A stretch of DNA of 64,000 bases, taken from the NCBI GenBank assembly GCA_029204225.1, contig CM055100.1:28906649-28970648 (forward strand). The letters are read 5' to 3'. This stretch comes from Diphasiastrum complanatum (lineage: Eukaryota > Streptophyta > Lycopodiopsida > Lycopodiales > Lycopodiaceae). This document shows positions 51,901-60,800 of the stretch, piece after piece. The position numbers and the translations under genes were made by a program. Position 1 is the first letter of the stretch, and each line of letters begins with the position of its first letter. Below the pieces are notes generated by a model. The model did no database searches. It was not told where the DNA came from and saw nothing but the letters and a program-made list of their open reading frames with translations.

Positions 51901-54900
51901 CATTTAAAGTCTAAAAGTGTCAAATTTTACTCATAATATATTTCGATGTTGTCTGGCAGTTTCGATTTACTCTTCTTTGCCATGCTTCTTGTGAGGCTCC
52001 ATTAATGCTACCCCTGGGAGGTTATACTTATGGTGAAAAGTGCCTTTTCATTGCCAATGACTGGCATGCAGGCCTGGTTCCAATGTAAGTTGCTATAGCT
52101 GTCCATCAACAGTCTGCTTCAAGGTTTTCTGGTCAGATTTGCTTCAAAGCCCCTTCTTTAATAAAAGGCCATACTGCAGCAAGATGCTTCTTCCCTGATA
52201 CAGTGATATCTTTCAGTAGTTGCATGGTTCATTTTGATAAGTTCTTGTGTAGATACTTTAGTGGCTAGCATTTGTTCAGCTATGCAAGGAAAATCCTGAT
52301 ATACTTATTAAATTGTCATTTTCTGAGGTGACCTCCTTTTTCTTTTGCATCGTATTCTATTTCAGATATTTGCTTGGCTTGTTGAAAAAGAAAGAATCTG
52401 CACGTTTGATCTTCTGCTTTGACTACCTTTGTTTTAACAAAGAACTTTTGGAGCTATATGGGGACTCCATATCTAGAGGTGCTATAATCAGCAAGATTTC
52501 TCATCTAAAACCCAGATTTTGTCCCTCGAAACTGTTGATCATGTAGTCCAAATTTGATCTTCTATAACATCCATGTTAACAGTTAACCACTTTGCAGAAT
52601 CTTGGCATCAAAGTATCGTAAACATGGTGTATATAGCGGCTCCCGGTGCATCTTGGCCATTCATAATCTTGCACATCAGGTGGCACTTCTTTGCTTCTTA
52701 ACTTCTCATTCGTAGTATCTTCAGTTACGAGACATAATGTACAGTCTTCTGTCATAGAATATAATTTTATCTCTTTCTAGTAAAATTTGAAGCTAACTTG
52801 ATCCTAGTCTTGGTGTGTATTTCAGGGTGTTGAGCCTGCAACAACTTTTAACAGTCTTGGGTTGCCTTCTAATTGGTATGGAGCACTTGAGTGGGTGTTT
52901 CCAACTTGGGCCAGAACTCATGCACTTGATAAAGGAGAAGCTGTGAACCACTTAAAAGGTGCCATTGTTACAGCTGACAGGATCATCACTGTAAGCCAGG
53001 TTTGTTCTTATCACTCTTGCTGCAAAAGAGCTGACACTCTGAAAAGGCTGACCAAGTTCTGTTGGGTGTCTATCTTTGAGAATGCATCAAACACATCCAT
53101 TGGCACCTTGTATAGCAGAATCCTTTTTTGGGCATCGTCAAAAATTCTTTTCAGATTCAACCACATGTTCTAGACTGTCGAATCTGCACAAAACTTTCGG
53201 GGTTTATTTGTAAGTGTTCAGACCTGGATTCTGTATGTATGTAAGAGTTCATAGAAAAATGCATTGTAAGTACCACTTCATGACATCACATACTGTAATT
53301 ACTTTTGAGAGAGAGAGAGCGAGAGAGCGAGAAGAAGAAGAAGAAGAAGAAGAAGAAGAAGCTTTATTAATGTCTTTTCCATGCCCTCAGGCATATAAGA
53401 CTGAACAATACATCAAAAAAAGATGAAAACCCATCAACTAACAAATTGAAAAAAGATCTAACTAAGAAGAGATTAATAGCCAGGATTATATGGTACGTAA
53501 ACCATGTACAAGTTCAACTGGACATCACTTCAGTTCTCTAACTCTGACTCTAACTCTAAGCTGGAAAACTCCTTATTTCTCTAACTCTGCTACTACGGTC
53601 TCTGTAAATGAGATGTTTCCCCAAATCGTTTGCTTTCTAGCGGGCATGTTTCCGTTCTTGTACTTGGATGAACGTTAGGTCTTCATCCAAGAAAATACAA
53701 GTATCTTTCAACTTGGCTCGACAACGGAGAATATCTCTCCTATGTGTGGATGATGAGAAGCGGATAACTAATGTTTCCGCATCTTTCTTGGTGTGCCAGG
53801 CCTTGTCAAGGCCGACATTGTTGTGCTGGAGCATATTTGTCAAAAAATTTTTGGCTTCCCCAATTGCATCCTGTGTATTGGGGATTCCACGCACTCGAAC
53901 GTTGAGGGCTTTTTGTTCACACAGAGAGAAGAAAGACTCCTCGGACTCGACCATAGATAATGAGCACAACTGGCAAAGCCGCTCCTCTCGCGGGGTACCC
54001 TGGAAGCGTCCAGTCTCAACTGTCAACTGATGTGAAGAAACTCGGAACTGGCCCAATAGAAATCGAAGCCCATGAGATAGTCCTGAGGTAAGATAGCGTG
54101 GCAAAACTGGGAATCCCACTGTGTCTAGCTCCAAAAAGTGTGTCCTGTAATAGTCGGGTTTGACCCCGAGCTGTCCCTGCAATGTCCGGCTCAGATATGC
54201 TCTATAGAGAAAGCGTTTGATATACTCATGGTGGGTGCCCGATGGAAGGTCTGTGATAGAGATGCCAAGTGTATCCAGTATCTGGGAGGCCTGAGAAAAC
54301 CATGATAGTCGATGCCCCTGGTCATAAAGGTGTCGTGATGAGGCAAGTGCCGTCTGTATGTATCTCTGCTCATCTGTGGGTAGCATCATGATATGCTGAA
54401 TATATAGGATGCTGAAAGATGGCGGCTAGAAGTAGGGGTGGAACCGCAAACTTTGTCAAGATAATCTGATGTGGGACAGGCGGCTTAGCCCGTATCATCC
54501 AAGATAGCATGAGAACTTGCAGTCGTGAAATATTGGCCCAATCCGATGATGTAAGACCTGTTACGAGCACGTAACCAGCGCCGAACCCTAGAGAACACAA
54601 GAGTTCAGATACCACAATCAGGGTCGTGTCCAGCGTACATGACCAACAGGGCAAGACAGTGTGAGTAGTGTGCCCCTGCACGGTCCATAGCCATGGCGGG
54701 CCTAACACAGCCTAGGGACCCTGTCAGCAGGATAGGGCCCCACGTTGGGTCCCAACGTGCAGTCGGCCACGTCAGAGTCACGAGGCCGACACTTGGCAGT
54801 ATGCATGCTACCAGGCCTCACACTGGGCTAGGAGGGGCTTGCTCCATATCAGGGAGTAGGCAAGGTTGGGTGGAGCAGTTAGTGTTTGCCCTACTGTGGT

Positions 54901-57742
54901 GTTTAGATCTCTAACACTGGTTTCATTAGCTAAGGGTGAAGATAAGAAAATTTGGGAAACTATGCTAAGTAACTTAAATCTTGGTATTCAGGGGTATCAA
55001 GATGAAATAAACTTTCAGATAATGCACTTGGATCGCATAGACATTGTTCTCGGGAGAGATTGGCTCTACAGCTTAGGACCTTCCCTCCACAGAAATTATC
55101 AGGAGAACACCCTCAGCTTTCAGCATAAAGGCCGAGAGATCCAGTTACATGGGGAGCATGATGTCCCCAACAACCCTATGGTCTGCAGTTCAGAGCTCTG
55201 TCAACTAATCGGAGACGACGACCATCATGTATTATTTCTTGCAAAGAATGTCGAATGATGTCGTAATATGTGCTGCATGTCATAAAAACATAATCTAAAT
55301 CATGTTTTCTAATTTACTTTTAGTTTATTCCAGAAGTTTCTATTTCTAGTTCTTTACAGCAGAAAATCAGCACAGCAGGAGAGCTTTGATGCTCTCAAAA
55401 CAGCCTTAGCTACAACACCAGTTTTAAAGGTTGTTGACCCCAATCAGCCATTTGTGGTCGAAACAGATGCTAGCGACTTTGCAGTTGGTGCTGTACAAAC
55501 TCAGAGTGGACGACCAGTTGTGTTCGAGAGTAAAAAACTCGAGCCAGCACAGACTAGGTATAGTGCCTATGAAAAGGAACTCTTTTTAATAGTTCATGCC
55601 CTTAAGACTTGGAGGCATTATTTGTATGGTGCCAACTTTGAGGTCCTGACAGACCATCAAAGTCTCAGATATAGCTCAGAGGTCGGAAAGCTCGTTGGGC
55701 TGAGTTAATGCAAGAGTTTGATATGTCTATCAGATATAGACGGGGGAAATTCAACACAGTAGCAGATGCACTTAGTAGAATACCTATGATAAACGAGCTG
55801 AGTTTTACTCAGATTCGTAGTGAGTTACTCGAGTCCTTGAGAGGGAAGTGCCAGCATGATGCATTCTTCTCTACTATCTGGAACTCAGTCTAGAGCAGAC
55901 AGTTATAGTTCCTGGGGCTGGTGCCAGTTCATCCAAGAATACGGCAGCTTCTGTTGAGGATGATGAGTCCGAGTATACGTCAGATGACGTTGAGAATTCT
56001 GAGCTTGTTGTATTACCCAAGCAAACCCCAGTGGTTGAGGGTCAGTTGACTCAAGGATTTAAATGGAAACAATATTCCATTCAGGATGAGTATTTGCTCT
56101 ATAGAGATAGAGTATGTCAACAAGTCCTATATGAGTGTCATGACAGTCCTAGTGCGGGGCACCCAGGCATTCAAAAGACCTATGAGCTTCTTCCTAGGCA
56201 ATTTTTTCCAGGCCCAGTATGAAAAAGGACGTCCAACAATATGTAACCAGTTGCCAGAAATGTCAGGTAAATAAAGCAGAGCGTTTAAAGGCAGGAGGGT
56301 TGTTACAGCCCTTAGATATACCAGCTGGTAAATGGGAGAGTATCTCCATGGATTTTATAGTAGGCCTACGTAAAACCCAAAAGGGAAATGACGCTATGTG
56401 GGTCACAGTTGACCGTCTAACCAAAATGGCTCACTTTATTCCGACCAAAACAACCGTTAGAGCTCCAGAGTTAGCGAGGTTGTTTGTAGATGGGCTATTT
56501 AAATTGCATGGTCTACCTTTCGACATAGTCAGCGACCGGGACAATAAGTTTAATGGAAATTTTTGGAGGGCAGTATTCCATCATCTCCATACTAAACTTA
56601 ATATGAGTACTACCGACCAGACGGTCAAACAGAAAGAGTAAATCAGATGCTAGAGGATATGCTTTGCGCATACGTCAGCAAAAAGCAAACTAATTGGGAG
56701 GAGTATCTCTCAATATTAGAGTTTGCTTATAACAGTACCAAACATTCAGCTATGGGATACAGCCCATTTATGCTGATGTACGGTTTTCAGCCACGCTCAC
56801 CCACAACTGTAGGGTTTAAACAAGAAAAGTTGAAGCAGCCAGAAACTTTTTAAAGACCTAATCCAGATGATAGAACATGCTAAGTGTAGCATTAGGCAGT
56901 CTCAGGATTGAGCCAGGCATTACGCAGATCCACGCAGGCGGGATGTGCAGTTCTCCGTTGGTGAGAAAGTCAACTTTAGAGTCCCAGTTGACTCTAAAAT
57001 CCTCAAATTAGGAGTGTGTGCTAAGTTGTCTCCTAGGTATTGTGGTCCTTTTACCATTAGTAGGAGACTAGGCGAGGTCACCTACGAACTAGAACTCCCA
57101 CACAGCAGTAAGGTTTTTCCAGTTTTTCATGTAAGTCAGTTACGAAAAGCCTTGGCCAGATCAGAAAATCTGGTAGGGGACAGTGTTCTAGTTCTCCCAT
57201 TGGATTCTCAGCAATCTCCACATGAACTAGAGGAGATTGATAGTAGAGAGATCTATACCGAGAATATCTAGTCAAGTGGAATGATCAGCCTATACGAGTT
57301 GAATGCACAAATCAACAACATAACTGCATCTTCCATTTAACATCCTGGGATAACATAAACCAAGATCACGTAGATGCTGAATGAAAAGGGATAGTAGACC
57401 CGCTCTTTCTTGTGTCTAGCCTCCTCAATCTGTGGTGGAATAGTGTGCTCTGAAACCTGCCTGGCCCAATGCATGTAATCTCCTAGACTCTGCCTCAGAA
57501 CTGATTGCTGACTGGAGGATGGTGCCGTATAACTTAGCAATGATATGACCAATCATAATGCTTTTTGGTTTCCAAGGGGAGGCTCGAACTTGCGACCAAA
57601 GAAACTGTGGATGGCAACCTAACCAACAAAGCCAATCCCATTGGTTGACCAATCATAATGGTGCGATAATTACCAGGATTCATGGGGTCACCAGTTTTAT
57701 GAATAGGATGGATAATGTTGGTACACCAGGAGGAAAGGAAAC

Positions 57743-57807
<65 letters not shown>

Positions 57808-60800
57808 TTTAACGTCTTTTCCATGCCAAAAGGCATATAAGATGGGGAAGTACATGTCAAGTATGTTATACCAAAGCGGGTCAGTGCCGTAAACACTGTT
57901 AACTAGGAAAATACTATTTAAATCCTATGAGGAGGCAGCATACTTTAGGAAACATGGCATTATGACCATTTACAAATCAACTGAACCCTCCTCATTTCTC
58001 TAACTCTACTTCTACTTCTACTTCTACTTTCTCTGTTCCCTTTTTAATTTCCACGAAGCACATTGTCCTACCTTTGTAGATGAGACGTTTGTCCATGTCT
58101 TTTCCATTCTGCCACCTGTACGTAGGTTAGGTCTTCATCCAGGAAAATCTGACTACCCTTTAATGTGGCTCGCTCACGGAGTGCATCTCGCCTATGTGTT
58201 GCTGATAAGAAGCGGATTACTAGGGTTTTTGCATCCTTTTTGGTACGCCAGGCCTTGTTCAAGCCGGTATCATGATGGTGGAGCGTGTCCGTCAGAAATT
58301 TCTTAGCTTCTCCGATAGCGTCTTGCGTGTTCGAGAGTCCACATACACGAACATTTAGGAGCTTTTTGTTCCCGTAATCGATTTTCGTTGAAAGTAGCTG
58401 ATATTAGTGAAACGGGAGCTATGTTACCTTTGAGAACATCGGCCCATGTTTTCGTGTGCGGTTGGGGCTGATGTTGGGTGTCCTCATCTTCGACATCTTG
58501 GATGGGTGCAATGGTGGCAGCTTGGATTTTGATTTGCTTTGCCTAATTCTCTAGGCAATTTCTATCTTAACAGAGAGTAGTATTCCCTTGGTTACTATTT
58601 GCGTTGTTCATCTAGCAAGCTTTCATCTTTTTTCCTACGAATTTAACTTCATGCAAAAGAATAGTTTCTTATGGTACTTTTGTCCCATCTTATTGCATAC
58701 CTAACCCATGCTGGAAGATGTTATGGCTGATTTTTTTTCCCAATATTCTTGAGTTTGGTAGTTTTTCTATATAAAGACCCTATTGTTTGTGGTAGAGGAA
58801 TCTATCTTATAGACTCATTTGAACTCAATGATAGAACGAGTAGTGATAAGTGCAATTTGATGGATCATGTTCTTCGACATCGTGATGCAATTATATCACA
58901 CCTTGAAGGATTTGATCTTCCAAATAATTGTAAGCCTCTAAAGTTGAAAAATGTACATCTTATCTTATTTTTGAATACCAACTTTTTTGGCTTGATATTG
59001 GATTTGTTTGCTTTTTTTTTTTCTAGTTCATTTTATTCTAGGTTATACAAGCTCTTAAATGATAGCATGTGACTAGGTCTTGAATTACACAGTCCCTATC
59101 GAGCTGAAAACATGCTGTTGATAATGTATGCATGTTTGCAACTGCCAATCGTGCTTCATAAGATTTCCAGAACTCTGAGTCCTGTTATAGCTTTGTGTTC
59201 CAAGTACATCTGTTTTTGGATGGTAGGATACTTGATTTGGAACTCTCCTGTTCTTGTGCTCTGAAGTATGCTTGGGCAAATTAAGACATAGTAAAGTGAG
59301 TATGAACTGGGTTGTCCCTTGGCCATTTTTTGTTGATCAGGGATATGCTTGGGAGATTACTACACAGGAGGGTGGGTATGGACTTGATGGACTTCTTCGT
59401 TCTCGCAAGTCTGTCATAAATGGTAAAGTTTCCAGTTAATATTTGTTTTCAAAAGATTAGTATTTATATATGTTAGTGGGTCTTTTGCAGTTTCTGACTA
59501 TGTGGTTGTTACTTGATCAAGATGTGAATCATGACAAAATTTATCTAAGAACTTATTTTGTTTAGATACAGCCATTGATACTCTTTTTTTTTCAGCATGA
59601 ATGTGATATTTATTCTAAAGCCATGACAGGTATCACAAATGGCGTGGATGTTGATGAATGGGATCCAGCAACAGATAAATACATTGCTTCACAATACACC
59701 TTGGAAGACTTATCAGGAAAGGTCAGAAATCAATCAAAACACAAATTGCTCTTTCATCTAACTTGAATCAACTGTCTCAAAATTAAAATATTTTACAAGA
59801 TCTTCTTGACAAAAAGACTGACATGTTCCAGCAACAGTTTCCTCTTGAAATAGTTACCTCATTTTGCGTCATAAAAGTAAAAAATAGTAGAAGCCAGGTT
59901 TCTTCCTTTGATAGATCCAACCTCACACGTTCTCATGAAACCTGTGATTATTTTCAGGAAGCAACAATCAGTTGTGCATCATTGGCTTATTAACCATGTG
60001 CTGCAAATGCATTGTTTGTCTGATTATTGGTCTAATCTGTGTCACCGTTCCTGAGTAATCTATGTAACCAGTTTTCCTTATATGCAGGCTGAGTGCAAAG
60101 CAGCTCTTCAGAAGGAACTTGGTTTGGCTGTTCGCCCCGATGTGCCTTTTGTGCGTACTTAAGTTTTTTTTTCGCCCTTGGGTAGCAGAGATTCTGTGGA
60201 TGAAAACTAGGCAGCAAAGTTCTAGCATTCATTCTGGCCTCTTCTTGGCGGTTCTTCATAGTTAAGTCAAATATCTTGCTGTCAACTGCAGATAGGGTTT
60301 ATTGGACGATTGGACTATCAGAAAGGTCCTGATATTATTCAAGCGGCTCTTCCTGAACTCATGACAGATGATGTTCAGATGGTACACTCTCCCTTTTTTT
60401 AACCTAATGAAAATCTCTTTGAATTTTTACCATAATGAAACCAAAGCTAGCCTTTGTCACCCAGAGAACTTTATTGTCTTAAATCAGGTCATGCTGGGGT
60501 CGGGAGAATCTGCAATAGAATCTTGGATGTCTCAGGCAGAGTTCCAGCATAAAGACAAGTTTCGAGGATGGGTTGGCTTTAATGTGCCTTTGTCTCATCG
60601 AATTACTGCAGGGTGGCTTAACATCCTTTTGTTCTCACCAATGACTTTAGTCTTTTGGATGAATTTCGTGTATTTTTGTTGTTTGTTGCATACATGGGTC
60701 TCTAGGAGGTAACTATTGTCAAGTAGGACATGAGAATTCACGAGCGTAGGAGAGTGTTTAATCTGATAAATTTAGGAGTACTTATTATACTTGTATGGAT

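Larger units (their letters stand above)
53000..59340 (+). other. Starch synthase I intron 6 (6.3 kb)
   Basis: Phase 0, donor GTTTGT, acceptor TTGATCAG. Contains two LINE copies (53,307-54,700; 57,745-58,560) flanking a Gypsy relic (54,866-57,300). An open frame at 58,749-59,072 and the rest are unassigned. Confidence 0.85.
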
